Origin: Ga0077536 sp943370145
Lineage (GTDB): Bacteria > Pseudomonadota > Gammaproteobacteria > Ga0077536
Length of the DNA: 64,000 bases
Assembly (NCBI GenBank): GCA_943370145.1
Contig: CALRPY020000003.1
Span: 62,001 to 126,000, forward strand
Reading direction: 5' to 3'
The position numbers and the translations under genes were made by a program. The notes below the pieces were generated by a model. That model worked only from the letters and a program-made list of their open reading frames with translations, had not been told where the DNA came from and searched no databases. This document shows, piece by piece, positions 33,901 through 41,790 of this stretch (the first letter of the stretch is position 1; every line of letters starts with the position of its first letter).

Positions 33901-36324
33901 CGGCGCACCAAGCTCATCCGCTATGAGCCCATCGAGGACGATCCGGACACCAGCGAACTCGAGGGTGTCGATCCGCTGCGGCCCGACCCGTCGGACCCGG
34001 ACCAGTTCACCGAGCAGGCGCCCGTCGAACTGTATGGGGACGACGGCCTGAACACCCTGTGGAACGCGCGCGAGCAACTGTCCTCGATCAGTGAGGAGGA
34101 CATCACCGTCCAGCGCGACTACGAATCTGATGCCAGCAGCGGCCGTCATATCCTGACCTGGATGGACGAGGACACGGACAATGTCGTCGGCAACGACGAG
34201 GTGATCGACCTGACCGCCGACAACATCGATGCTGACAACTTCTTCTGGCTCGACACGGACGACGTTGCCGGCGCGAAGAATCTCGTTGACTGGGTACGCG
34301 GCAAGGACACCGGGATCACCGGCTTCCGCAAGCGCGTCGTCGACTACGACGGCGTCGATGGCCCGCGGGAAGCCGAGATCATGCGCCTCGGCGACATCAT
34401 CAACTCGACGCCGGTGGCTGTCTCCGCCCCGTTTGCAGGCTTCGACCAGAGCGCGCTCGATCCCTCCTACGCCGAGTTCCGCGCGCATTACCAGCAGCGA
34501 CGGCAGGTCGTCTATGTCGGCGCGAACGACGGCATGATCCACGCGTTCAACGCGGGCTTCTTCAACGCGCGCGAACTTTCCTTCGACCTCGCGCCCTCCG
34601 AGGATTCGAGCGTTACCCAGCACCCGCTGGGGACCGAACTTTGGGCTTACGTGCCCAAGAACCTCCTGCCGCACCTGCAGTGGCTGGGCCGCCCGGACTA
34701 TTCGCACGTCTATTTCATGGACCTTCCGATACGCGTGTTCGACGTGAAAATCTTCCCAACGAACGACGACGTGCACATCAACGGCTGGGGCACGATTCTG
34801 GTCGCGGGCATGCGCTTCGGCGGTGGCAACGACAGCACCGGGGTCCAGGTCGACATCGACGGCGACGGTGACGCGAGCAATGACGTGCGGACGAAATCGG
34901 CCTACGTGATCCTCGACATCACCGACCCCGAGTCACCGCCGACGGTGCTAGCGGAACTGAGCCCACCCAATTCGCAGTTCACGACCTCCGTGCCGCAGGT
35001 GGTCGGATTCGGCGACCCGACGGGTGAAAACGCCGGCAAGTGGTACCTGGTCTTCGGCACGGGGCCCACCAATCTGGCGGATGCGACCTATGCGTCTTAC
35101 GGCGACCCGCTGCAGAACGCGAATGTCTTCGTCTACGACCTGTCGCAGATGCGTGCCGCAACAAGCGCCAGTGACAAAAACGGTCTGAGCCGAACCTTCA
35201 CGCTGGACGACGCGAACGTGTTCGTCGGTGATGTCGTGGGGACCGACTTCGACATCGACATGCGGGACGAGGCCATCTACTTCGGCACGGTCGGCGCCCC
35301 GGTCGCGCCCGGTACGGACCCGGACGACGTCGAACAGGGCACGCTTTACCGCATCCTGATGGATGAGGACAGCAACGCGACCAACTGGAGCGCGCCGGAG
35401 AGCCTGTTGAGCGACCTCAATCAGCCCTTTGTCACGCAGCCCGCGGTGACCATCGACAACAAGCTGCGCCGCTGGGTCGTGGCCGCCAGCGGTCGACTGT
35501 TCGTCAACGAGGACAAGCTCAGCGAGAACCAGCAGAGCGCCTACGGGATCATCGATCCTGAATTCAGCGGCGCGTCGACGCCCACCCAGGTCAGCGACCT
35601 CCTCGATGTGTCCCGTGCGGTGGTGTATTCGAACGATACCGTCGACGGCGTGTCTGTCGGCAGCGGCGGCGATTCGAACAACGACGGCGCGGTCAATACC
35701 ACCGAACTACGAGAGGCTGTTGCCGCCGCCGGCGGTTGGCGGAAGGACTTCGCAGTCAATGGCGTATTGCCGGCGGCCGACGAGGACGAAGAGGAAGATG
35801 AGGCCGAGGACGGCTCACCCGCCGAACGCAGCGCAAGCCGCATCTCCCTGTTCGGCGGCATCATGTTCGCCTCCCTGTACACGCCAAGCACCGATCTGTG
35901 CGGCGCCGATGGCTCCAGCCGCCTGCTCGCCGTGGACTTCAGCACCGGCGTCACGCCGTCATTCGGGGTATTCCCGTGTGCCGACTGCGACGACCCGACG
36001 GTACCTGTGCCGGAAAGCTTCGATCAGGGCGGCGGCTATTCGTCGAGCGCAAGCGTGCACTTCGGTGAGCAAACCATCGAGGGCAAGGTTACGATCATCA
36101 CGCAGGACTCGCGCGGCGAACTCGAGTCCACCGACGCGCAGACCGGCAGTGGCCAGCCGGCCGCTGAAATCTCCTGGCGTGAATATCGCAGCGGCGAGAC
36201 GGGCCTCGACGCGGAGGCAGGCACTTCAGCCTCAGGCAGCGGCGAAAGTGGCAGTGGCAGTGGCAGTGGCAGTGGCAGTGGCAGTGGCGACAGCGGCGGC
36301 GGTAACGGCGGCGGAAGAAAATAA
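31000..36324 (+). CDS. pilY1: Type IV pilus tip adhesin/assembly factor PilY1
   Basis: A 1774-residue secreted PilY1. It has a signal peptide (cleavage near ASAQA, about residue 30). The N-terminal region contains PPLVMLAMSMDHQYFIKAYND and a DLDKNGTVE calcium-loop-like motif at about 77-85. The C-terminal PilC/PilY1 beta-propeller begins near residue 1130 and contains the hallmark VVYVGANDGMIHAF. Further acidic EF-hand-like loops are visible, notably DSNNDGAVNTTEL (about 1561-1573). No clear von Willebrand MIDAS was found, so it is of the longer environmental type rather than the Pseudomonas one. It ends in a Ser-Gly tail encoded by a hexanucleotide repeat. It is needed for pilus extension and surface sensing in other gammaproteobacteria. 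Confidence 0.93.
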   Translation: MKTAQSLSAFCKGIVLSIGFLPGIWSASAQANLSGADMGTYTATPILTVESVPPLVMLAMSMDHQYFIKAYNDYTDLDKNGTVERTYSDAFEYYGYFHSDLCYKYSDTDGRFNPVGKVDTPRENANDDSFDHYCSTDAASWSGNFLNWATMTRMDVVRKILYGGLRSTDTATTSVLERSYLPGDAHSFAKYYNGGDLAKLTPHDTIKTDTTNGGNDDGVDDTYEGITLCNTTHAGTSGSSQTVTTGPMMRVVSGNAQLWSANERRQCTWRDEFGANGNSNIPSRSGIEAFSGDPLDSSQLKTPGAKRDHTVRVKVCDASVTAPQNLENCRTYGSNLKPEGLLQKYGLDGQMKFGLVTGSYADNVSGGRLRKRISAINDEVNTADGTFIALSASTPGIIKALNSVRIWGYGYDDGTYLSGGDGGDNCTFQLTDIATEGKCASWGNPMSEIYLEALRYFASSTREATAAFTNGGTDNNYISGFLEDPEWDSPINADNSCASLNTIIFNASVSSYDDNQTDPSGLSDDTAAELTKTVGDADGEDLEGADFFVGRSGTSVNEFCTAKTIDGTNGLGDVYGLCPEAPTVRGSYHMAGLAHFAHTEDLRSDLPDEQTIKTFAVSLATANPIIEIPVSSTQTVRILPAYRLRKGGNSATESLNDPTKDGGGALVDFKIVRPHTEVSATNNATPEAGTGIFSGLFYVNWEDSEQGGDYDMDMWGTIEYRLDTKAADKQLRITTTAVHEATNIAQLFGFITSGTTEDGFHAYSGIEGANYTDPTGVKGCIDCRPVSGEGGSTGQFGAQFHDFTLSADDAAGVLESPLYYAAKWGGFTDTDDNKKPTIEGAEDDHSEWDGDGDGIPDTFYFVTDPGQLEASLREVFDTILERVSSGTAAAVVANEQKGNGALFQALYDPEKSDADGNTVRWIGTLHALFVDTHGFIREDGNSNGRIDDFGTDPVIKLEFDDSAEASERRTKLIRYEPIEDDPDTSELEGVDPLRPDPSDPDQFTEQAPVELYGDDGLNTLWNAREQLSSISEEDITVQRDYESDASSGRHILTWMDEDTDNVVGNDEVIDLTADNIDADNFFWLDTDDVAGAKNLVDWVRGKDTGITGFRKRVVDYDGVDGPREAEIMRLGDIINSTPVAVSAPFAGFDQSALDPSYAEFRAHYQQRRQVVYVGANDGMIHAFNAGFFNARELSFDLAPSEDSSVTQHPLGTELWAYVPKNLLPHLQWLGRPDYSHVYFMDLPIRVFDVKIFPTNDDVHINGWGTILVAGMRFGGGNDSTGVQVDIDGDGDASNDVRTKSAYVILDITDPESPPTVLAELSPPNSQFTTSVPQVVGFGDPTGENAGKWYLVFGTGPTNLADATYASYGDPLQNANVFVYDLSQMRAATSASDKNGLSRTFTLDDANVFVGDVVGTDFDIDMRDEAIYFGTVGAPVAPGTDPDDVEQGTLYRILMDEDSNATNWSAPESLLSDLNQPFVTQPAVTIDNKLRRWVVAASGRLFVNEDKLSENQQSAYGIIDPEFSGASTPTQVSDLLDVSRAVVYSNDTVDGVSVGSGGDSNNDGAVNTTELREAVAAAGGWRKDFAVNGVLPAADEDEEEDEAEDGSPAERSASRISLFGGIMFASLYTPSTDLCGADGSSRLLAVDFSTGVTPSFGVFPCADCDDPTVPVPESFDQGGGYSSSASVHFGEQTIEGKVTIITQDSRGELESTDAQTGSGQPAAEISWREYRSGETGLDAEAGTSASGSGESGSGSGSGSGSGSGDSGGGNGGGRK
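36247..36288 (+). repeat. Hexanucleotide repeat AGTGGC x7 in the pilY1 3' end
   Basis: Seven perfect copies of AGTGGC encode (Ser-Gly)7 near the C-terminus of PilY1. Slippage would change the tail length in whole codon pairs without a frameshift. Confidence 0.85.
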
Positions 36325-36366
36325 CAGGCGAGGACCGGTCCAAACCGGTCCGGACTCGAGGATTGC

Positions 36367-36816
36367 ATGATGAATCAGTCGGGAACGGAAGCCACACGAG
36401 CCCATCGGCAGACCGGCGTCACGTTGATTGAACTGATGATCGTGGTGGTGGTCGTCGGGATACTGGCGTCGATTGCCTATCCCAGCTACCAGCAGTACAT
36501 CCTGCGTTCGAGACGAACCGAGGGCAAAGCGCTGCTGATGGACATCGTGGCGCGACAGGAGCGTTTCTACATGGATCGGAACAGTTATACCGATGACCTC
36601 ACCGCGCTGGGCTTCAGCAGTGAAACGCCAAAATCGGCGGAGGGCAAATACGCGGCTTCCGTCGCGGCCGGCGCTTCGGCGGACATCGAAACCAGTTACG
36701 AGGTGACCGTCAGCCCGCAATGGCCAGGCGGAGACCCTGAATGCGGCGATCTCACGCTGGATTCGCGGGGCGCCCAAGGCAGCTCGACCGGCAGCCTGGA
36801 GCGGTGCTGGCGATGA
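36367..36816 (+). CDS. pilE: Type IV pilus minor pilin PilE
   Basis: A 149-residue pilin-like protein. The leader of 17 residues ends QTG; the mature N-terminus VTLIELMIVVVVVGILASIAYPSYQQYI has Glu +5 and Val +1. The RRTEGKALLMDIVARQERFYMDRNSYT segment is standard for PilE/PilA2-type minor pilins. Two C-terminal Cys (in PECGDL and ERCWR) would make the usual disulfide loop. It is the last pilin of the operon and is followed, with an ATGA overlap, by the DUF4124 gene. In Pseudomonas pilY2 lies before pilE; here only 42 bases do. Confidence 0.93.
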   Translation: MMNQSGTEATRAHRQTGVTLIELMIVVVVVGILASIAYPSYQQYILRSRRTEGKALLMDIVARQERFYMDRNSYTDDLTALGFSSETPKSAEGKYAASVAAGASADIETSYEVTVSPQWPGGDPECGDLTLDSRGAQGSSTGSLERCWR

Positions 36817-37289
36817 AGACCCGACGGCGGGCGGCGGGCCATAGAGCCCTTCGGCGCGCGGCCTTGACAGCCATCGCCCTGGTGCTCGGTCAGCAGGCCG
36901 CGGCGACGGAGATTTACCGGTGGAAGGACGAGAACGGTAACACCGTGTTTTCCGAACGCCGCCCGCCGCAGACCGACAACGCCGCGGTGGTGGAACTCAA
37001 ATCAGGCAAGGCGTCTGCCGGGGCCGCGCAGCAGCTCGAGAAGGCTCGGGCACAGTTCGCGCCGCCCACGCCAGCGAAGGCGCCGGCCGAGGCGCCGCTG
37101 ACGCCCGAGCAACAGGCTAAGCGCGCCGACGCCTGCGCCCAGGCCCGCAACGCGCTGGCCATCCTGCAGGGAAACAACCGTCCGCGTTACCAGGCTGATG
37201 ACGGGCAGCTGATCGTCATGGACGGTGCGATGAAGGCTGCGCGGATGGCGGACGCCGAACAGAAGATCGGGGATTACTGCGCCGACTGA
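36813..37289 (+). CDS. DUF4124 domain exported protein
   Basis: A 158-residue protein. A signal peptide (about 1-32, ending QQAAA) precedes the DUF4124 motif EIYRWKDENGNTVFSERRPPQ (about 33-53). The middle is Ala/Pro/Gln-rich and probably extended; the C-terminal part has two Cys. The role is unknown, but the gene is commonly next to minor pilins or envelope genes. ATG 36813 overlaps the pilE stop. It is convergent with ispH, with 24 bases between them. Confidence 0.85.
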   Translation: MKTRRRAAGHRALRRAALTAIALVLGQQAAATEIYRWKDENGNTVFSERRPPQTDNAAVVELKSGKASAGAAQQLEKARAQFAPPTPAKAPAEAPLTPEQQAKRADACAQARNALAILQGNNRPRYQADDGQLIVMDGAMKAARMADAEQKIGDYCAD

Positions 37290-37313
37290 GCGGCGCAGCC
37301 CGACGCCAGGGTA

Positions 37314-38282
37314 TCAACGGATGTGGGGGTGAATCGGATCGCCCGGCCGGACGAGTTCCTTGGGCAGACTGAACACGACCTGCTCGATGATGCCGGGTAC
37401 TTCATTGACAGCTTCACCGCCCCACGCCCGCAGCCGTGACACGACCTGCTCCACCAGCACCTCCGGCGCGGATGCGCCAGCGGTGACGCCAACGCTACGC
37501 TTGCCATCGAGCCATTCGCGCTGGATCTCGTCGGCATTGTCGATGAGGTAGGCGGCGATCCCCTGCTTCTCGGCGATTTCCTTGAGGCGGGTCGAATTCG
37601 AGCTAGTCTGCGAGCCGACCACGAGGATCAAATCGCAATCCTTGAGCAGGCCCTTGACCGCATCCTGACGATTCTGCGTCGCGTAGCAGATGTCCTCTTT
37701 CTTCGGGCCGACGATCTTCGGAAAGCGCTTGCGCAGCGCGTCGATGACGACCGCCGTATCGTCCATCGACAGCGTGGTCTGGGTGACGAACGCAAGGAAT
37801 TCGGGGTCCTTGACCTCCAGCTTCCAGACGTCCTCGACCGACTCCACGAGGTACATGCCGCCACGACCCTTGCGGGCGCTGTACTGCCCGAGCGTGCCTT
37901 CCACTTCAGGATGGCCGGCGTGACCAATGAGAATGCATTCGCGGCCTTCCTGCTGATAACGGCCGACCTCCATGTGCACCTTGGTCACCAGTGGGCAGAT
38001 GGCGTCGAAGACGCGCAGCTTGCGCCGCGCCGCTTCCTGGCGCACCGCCTTCGCCACGCCATGCGCGCTGAAGATGACCGTCGCATCATCAGGCACCTCG
38101 TGCAGTTCGTCGACGAAGATCGCCCCCTTCTGCCGCAGGCCATCGACGACATATTTGTTGTGCACGACCTCATGCCGCACGTAGACAGGTGCGCCGAAGA
38201 GTTCGAGCGCACGCTCGACGATGCCGATTGCGCGGTCCACCCCGGCGCAAAAGCCGCGCGGATTAGCCAGACGAATTTCCAT
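37314..38282 (-). CDS. ispH: 4-hydroxy-3-methylbut-2-enyl diphosphate reductase
   Basis: IspH/LytB, 322 residues, the last enzyme of the MEP isoprenoid pathway, making IPP and DMAPP with a [4Fe-4S] cluster. The cluster cysteines are Cys12 (GFCAG), Cys96 (ICPLV) and Cys199 (ICYAT). Proton-relay Glu126 lies in HPEVEGTLG and substrate His residues in VRHEVVHN and HGV. ATG 38282 (MEIRLANPRG) is the family start; the longer frame is rejected. It is last in the ribF-lspA-ispH run. With dxs and ispB in the same window it supplies precursors for the hopanoid genes. Confidence 0.97.
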   Translation of the reverse strand: MEIRLANPRGFCAGVDRAIGIVERALELFGAPVYVRHEVVHNKYVVDGLRQKGAIFVDELHEVPDDATVIFSAHGVAKAVRQEAARRKLRVFDAICPLVTKVHMEVGRYQQEGRECILIGHAGHPEVEGTLGQYSARKGRGGMYLVESVEDVWKLEVKDPEFLAFVTQTTLSMDDTAVVIDALRKRFPKIVGPKKEDICYATQNRQDAVKGLLKDCDLILVVGSQTSSNSTRLKEIAEKQGIAAYLIDNADEIQREWLDGKRSVGVTAGASAPEVLVEQVVSRLRAWGGEAVNEVPGIIEQVVFSLPKELVRPGDPIHPHIR

Positions 38283-38328
38283 GGAAGTCGCTCTTGATTC
38301 GGAATTGCGAGTCCCGATTATACGCGCG

Positions 38329-38829
38329 CTAGTCCGCGTGGGCACCCGCCGCGGGCCCTGAAGAGGGCCTGATCATGTCGATGATTATCATTGCGGCGCC
38401 TACGGAAATTGCGGCGTCGGCCACGTTGAATGCTGGAAAACATCGGGTGTCGTAACAGAGCTGGACGAAGTCGATCACATAGCCCAGAGCGACGCGATCC
38501 CAGCAATTGCCCAGCGCGCCGCCGAGCACGAGGGTGAACGCCAGCGGCATCCACCGGGTCCCTGCGGGCGACTGCCGCAACATGGAGACAATCCAGACGG
38601 AAACGACCGTCGCGATGCCGATGAACATCCAGCGCTGCCAGCCGGAGCCATCGGCGAACATGCTGAATGCCGCACCGGTATTGTGGAGCAGGGTCAGGTT
38701 GAAGCCGGGGAAGACCGGCAGCGGGATGCCGTAGCTGAGCTGGCTCGCGGCGAGCAGCTTGCAGAGCTGATCGAGCCCCACGAGCGCGGCGGCCAGCGAC
38801 AGCCACGGCCACAGGCGCGTACCCCGCAT
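38329..38829 (-). CDS. lspA: Lipoprotein signal peptidase II
   Basis: A 166-residue inner-membrane aspartyl protease that removes lipoprotein signal peptides before the lipobox Cys. It has four hydrophobic helices; the catalytic aspartates are Asp120 (GYVIDF) and Asp138 (FNVADAAI). Its family motif LHNTGAAFSMF is at 48-58. It starts eight bases after ribF. In most gammaproteobacteria ileS lies between these two genes and fkpB follows lspA; both are absent here. Confidence 0.96.
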   Translation of the reverse strand: MRGTRLWPWLSLAAALVGLDQLCKLLAASQLSYGIPLPVFPGFNLTLLHNTGAAFSMFADGSGWQRWMFIGIATVVSVWIVSMLRQSPAGTRWMPLAFTLVLGGALGNCWDRVALGYVIDFVQLCYDTRCFPAFNVADAAISVGAAMIIIDMIRPSSGPAAGAHAD

Positions 38830-38837
38830 GCGACCGG

Positions 38838-39767
38838 TCAGCCCACGCCCAGCGCACGACGCGCCGCCGCGCAGTCCAGCGCGATCTGGCGACCTAGGGC
38901 GTCGAAGTCGGTGAACGGCATGTCGTCGCGGATTTTCGCGACGAAATCGACGCGCAGATATCGCCCGTAGACCTCCCGCGCGAAATCGAAGATGTGGACT
39001 TCGAGCACGGCCTTGGTGCCGTTCACGATCGGTCGATAGCCGATGTACGCGATTGCCGGCAATGCCGTGGTACCGATTCCGCGCACCTGCGCGGCGAAGA
39101 TTCCGTGCAAGGGACTGGCGCAGCGGTGCAGATCGATGTTCGCCGTCGAAAAACCCATTTCGCGGCCCTTCTTCTGTCCGTGCACCACGCGGCCGGAAAT
39201 GAAGTAGCGCCGCCCGAGCAGCGGCACGACCTCCTCCAGCTCCCCGCCGCGCAACAGCGCACGAATGCTGGTGCTGCTGACGCGTTCACCGTCCTCGAGA
39301 AAGGATTCGGCGCGATCGATCGAGAAACCGTGTTTCTCGGCGAAACTCTGCAGGAGCAGGAAGTCGCCGCTGCGATGGCTGCCGAACTTGAAGTCATCGC
39401 CGACGATCAGTCCCTGGATCGCAAGGCCATCGATCAGGCACTGCCTGACGAACTCATCGGCCGGGCGCGACGCCATGTGCTGGTCGAAGGGCAGCACCAG
39501 CAGATGATCGACGCCGAGACCTGCGAGCAGTTCCGCCTTTTCGCGCAGGCGCGTCAGGCGCGCCGGCGGCGCAGCCCGCGCGAAATACTCGGCAGGCTGG
39601 GGCTCGAACAGCACCACGGTGGACTTCGCGTTGCTGCTGCGCGCCTTGCCGACGAGCGCAGCGATCACCGCCTGGTGGCCGCGGTGGACGCCGTCGAAAT
39701 TGCCGATCGTCGCCACACACGCCTTGTGCCGTGGCCGGATGTTGTGCTCGCCCCTGATGATTTCCAT
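38838..39767 (-). CDS. ribF: Bifunctional riboflavin kinase/FAD synthetase
   Basis: RibF, 309 residues, makes FMN and then FAD. The N-terminal nucleotidyltransferase has IGNFDGVHRGHQ (about 22-33) and the STSIRALLRGGELEE segment near 168-182. The C-terminal riboflavin kinase has GRVVHGQKKGREMGFSTANI (about 192-211) and the YGRYLRVDFVAKIRDD end. Start ATG 39767. It is expressed from a promoter overlapping the end of murJ and precedes lspA. Confidence 0.97.
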   Translation of the reverse strand: MEIIRGEHNIRPRHKACVATIGNFDGVHRGHQAVIAALVGKARSSNAKSTVVLFEPQPAEYFARAAPPARLTRLREKAELLAGLGVDHLLVLPFDQHMASRPADEFVRQCLIDGLAIQGLIVGDDFKFGSHRSGDFLLLQSFAEKHGFSIDRAESFLEDGERVSSTSIRALLRGGELEEVVPLLGRRYFISGRVVHGQKKGREMGFSTANIDLHRCASPLHGIFAAQVRGIGTTALPAIAYIGYRPIVNGTKAVLEVHIFDFAREVYGRYLRVDFVAKIRDDMPFTDFDALGRQIALDCAAARRALGVG

Positions 39768-39813
39768 CGACTATGCCGGCCTGCGTGTGCGAGTTGCTGC
39801 GTGGGTACGCCGC

Positions 39814-39841
39814 ATTATAGCGACGCGCGCGGCTGGACCAA
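39814..39841 (-). promoter_or_regulatory. Putative ribF-lspA-ispH promoter
   Basis: On the minus strand TTGGTC (39841-39836), a 16-base spacer and a perfect TATAAT (39819-39814), which overlaps the murJ stop codon. The 13-mer GCTATAATGCGGC recurs at the murJ promoter. Confidence 0.5.
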
Positions 39842-41362
39842 ATGCGACGGACGCAGACCAAGCAACCACAGCATGGCGATGTAAATCAGCATCGCCGTGC
39901 CGATCAGTCCCGCGAGTTCGAGGGCCCTCTGCAGCGTGGTCAGTCCGGTCCATACCGGCAGGTCGTCGGCAGCCCACGCGAGATACGCCCCCATCGCGAT
40001 GCAAGCGGCGACCACGCGTGCCCCGAACAGGGCCCAGCCGGGGCCGGGTCGATAGACACCGTTGCCCAGCAGTCCGCGGAGCAGCAGGCCGGCGTTGACG
40101 AAGGCCGCAATCGAGGTCGCGAGCGCGAGGCCCGCATGCGACAGGGAGAACCCCAGCACCACGCACAGCACCGCGTTCGTCAGCATCGCAATGACGCCGA
40201 TCTTCACCGGCGTGCGCGTGTCCTGGCGTGCGTAATAGCCGGGAGCAAGCACCTTGACCATGATGAACCCGGTGAGCCCGGCCGAGTAGGCCATCAGGCC
40301 CCGCGCGCTCATCAGCACGTCGCGCTCGCTGAATTCACCATATTGGAACAGTGTCGACAGGATCGGTCCTGCCAGCAGCGCGAGCCCGACGGCGGACGGA
40401 ATGGTCACGGTGAACACGGCGCGCAGCGCCCAGTCCAGGGTATCCGAGAAGTGGTCGTGCTCGTTGCGCGCATGGTGTTCGGACAGCCGCGGCAGGATCA
40501 CCGTGCCCAGCGCGATCCCGAACAGGCCCAGCGGAAACTCCATGAGGCGGTCGGCGTAATAGAGCCAGGAGATGCTGCCCTGCTGCAGGAAGGACGCGAC
40601 GAGGGTGTCGACCAGGAAATTGATCTGGGCAACGGAGACGCCGAACAGGGCCGGCACCATCAGTCCCAGGATGCGCCGCACCCCCTCGTGACGCCTGCGC
40701 GTGAAGCGCGGCAGGAAGCCCATGCGCCAGACGGCGATCAGTTGCAGGCTCAGTTGCAGGGCGCCACCGACGAGGACGGCCGCGCCGAGCGCATAGACCG
40801 GCTGCGAAAGCTGCGGCGCGAGCCACACCGTGCAACCGATGAACGACAGGTTGAGCAGCGCCGGCGTCACGGCCGGCAGCGCGAAGCGGCCATAGGTGTT
40901 GAGCAGGCCGCTGAGCAGCGCCGTGAGCGCGATGAACAGCAGATAGGGAAACGTCAGTCGCAGCAGTTCGACGCTCAGATCGAAGCGTGCCGCGTCCCCG
41001 ACGAAACCGGGGGCGAACACGCTGATGACGACCGGCGCCGCAAGAATGCCAGCCGCCGTCAGGCCCAGGAGCACCATCGCGAGCGTACTGAAGACGGCGT
41101 CGAGCAGCCGCCTGACTTCATCCGGGGATGCTGTCGCCTTGGAGGCCGCCAGCACCGGCACGAAGGCCTGGGAGAAGGCACCCTCCGCGAACAAACGGCG
41201 GAACAGGTTCGGAATCTTGAACGCGACGAAGAATGCGTCGGTGGCGGCCGAGGCGCCGAACATGGCGGCAATCGTTGCGTCCCGCGCGAGGCCGAGGACG
41301 CGAGAAATCAGCGTCATCTGACCGACCAGCGCGGTCGAGCGCAATAGGCTTCTGGAGCTCAT
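39815..41362 (-). CDS. murJ: Lipid II flippase MurJ
   Basis: MurJ/MviN, 515 residues, with about 14 transmembrane helices. It flips undecaprenyl-linked lipid II across the inner membrane for peptidoglycan synthesis. N-terminal conserved segments are TLISRVLGLARDATIAAMFG (17-36) and FKIPNLFRRLFAEGAFSQAFVP (48-69); these hold the essential arginines. Start ATG 41362, with a TATAAT about 50 bases upstream. It is divergent from rpsT, the arrangement found in Pseudomonas and many relatives. Confidence 0.97.
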   Translation of the reverse strand: MSSRSLLRSTALVGQMTLISRVLGLARDATIAAMFGASAATDAFFVAFKIPNLFRRLFAEGAFSQAFVPVLAASKATASPDEVRRLLDAVFSTLAMVLLGLTAAGILAAPVVISVFAPGFVGDAARFDLSVELLRLTFPYLLFIALTALLSGLLNTYGRFALPAVTPALLNLSFIGCTVWLAPQLSQPVYALGAAVLVGGALQLSLQLIAVWRMGFLPRFTRRRHEGVRRILGLMVPALFGVSVAQINFLVDTLVASFLQQGSISWLYYADRLMEFPLGLFGIALGTVILPRLSEHHARNEHDHFSDTLDWALRAVFTVTIPSAVGLALLAGPILSTLFQYGEFSERDVLMSARGLMAYSAGLTGFIMVKVLAPGYYARQDTRTPVKIGVIAMLTNAVLCVVLGFSLSHAGLALATSIAAFVNAGLLLRGLLGNGVYRPGPGWALFGARVVAACIAMGAYLAWAADDLPVWTGLTTLQRALELAGLIGTAMLIYIAMLWLLGLRPSHLVQPRASL

Positions 41363-41412
41363 CTGGGGCTTCTGGTTTGGCGGAACGTCGCGGCGGCCGG
41401 CCGGACTGCCGC

Positions 41413-41418
41413 ATTATA
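41413..41418 (-). promoter_or_regulatory. -10 element of the murJ promoter
   Basis: A perfect TATAAT on the minus strand, within a 13-mer GCTATAATGCGGC also present at 39811-39820 for ribF. No good -35 is seen at 16-18 bases. Confidence 0.4.
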
Positions 41419-41450
41419 GCCACCAGACGTCCGATTACGGGCGTGCGGGA

Positions 41451-41479
41451 TTGACAAGCTGCGGATACATCTGCATATT
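41451..41479 (+). promoter_or_regulatory. rpsT promoter
   Basis: Perfect -35 TTGACA (41451-41456), a 17-base spacer and CATATT (41474-41479). It is 36 bases upstream of the TTG start of rpsT. Confidence 0.75.
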
Positions 41480-41514
41480 TCGCCGTCTTTCACAAGCTCT
41501 ACCGGAGCCCACAC

Positions 41515-41778
41515 TTGGCCAATACTGCTCAAGCCCGCAAGCGCGCGCGCCAGGCTCAGAAGCACCGGCTGCACAATGCAAGCCGCCGTTCGCTTCTGCG
41601 TACCCGAATCAAACAGGTTCTCAAAGCCATCGAGTCCGGCGACCAAGCCGGTGCCCGCGCTGCCTATGCGCAGGCCGTGCCGATCATCGACAAGATGGTC
41701 AAGACGGATCTCGTGCACCGGAACAAGGCCGACCGTCACAAGTCCCGCCTCAACGCCCGCATCAAGGCGATGGCCTGA
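41515..41778 (+). CDS. rpsT: 30S ribosomal protein S20
   Basis: S20, 87 residues, highly basic and helical, binds 16S rRNA early in 30S assembly. The sequence begins ANTAQARKRARQAQKHRLHN after the initiator. The start codon is TTG (41515), as in E. coli rpsT, where the weak start is linked to autoregulation of translation. It is monocistronic, with a strong promoter in front and a convergent proB 12 bases after the stop. Confidence 0.98.
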   Translation: MANTAQARKRARQAQKHRLHNASRRSLLRTRIKQVLKAIESGDQAGARAAYAQAVPIIDKMVKTDLVHRNKADRHKSRLNARIKAMA

Positions 41779-41790
41779 GGCGGAAACGCC

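Noticed and set aside
39842..41347. 501-codon plus-strand frame opposite murJ
   Set aside because: Its composition is that of an antisense shadow; murJ is certain.
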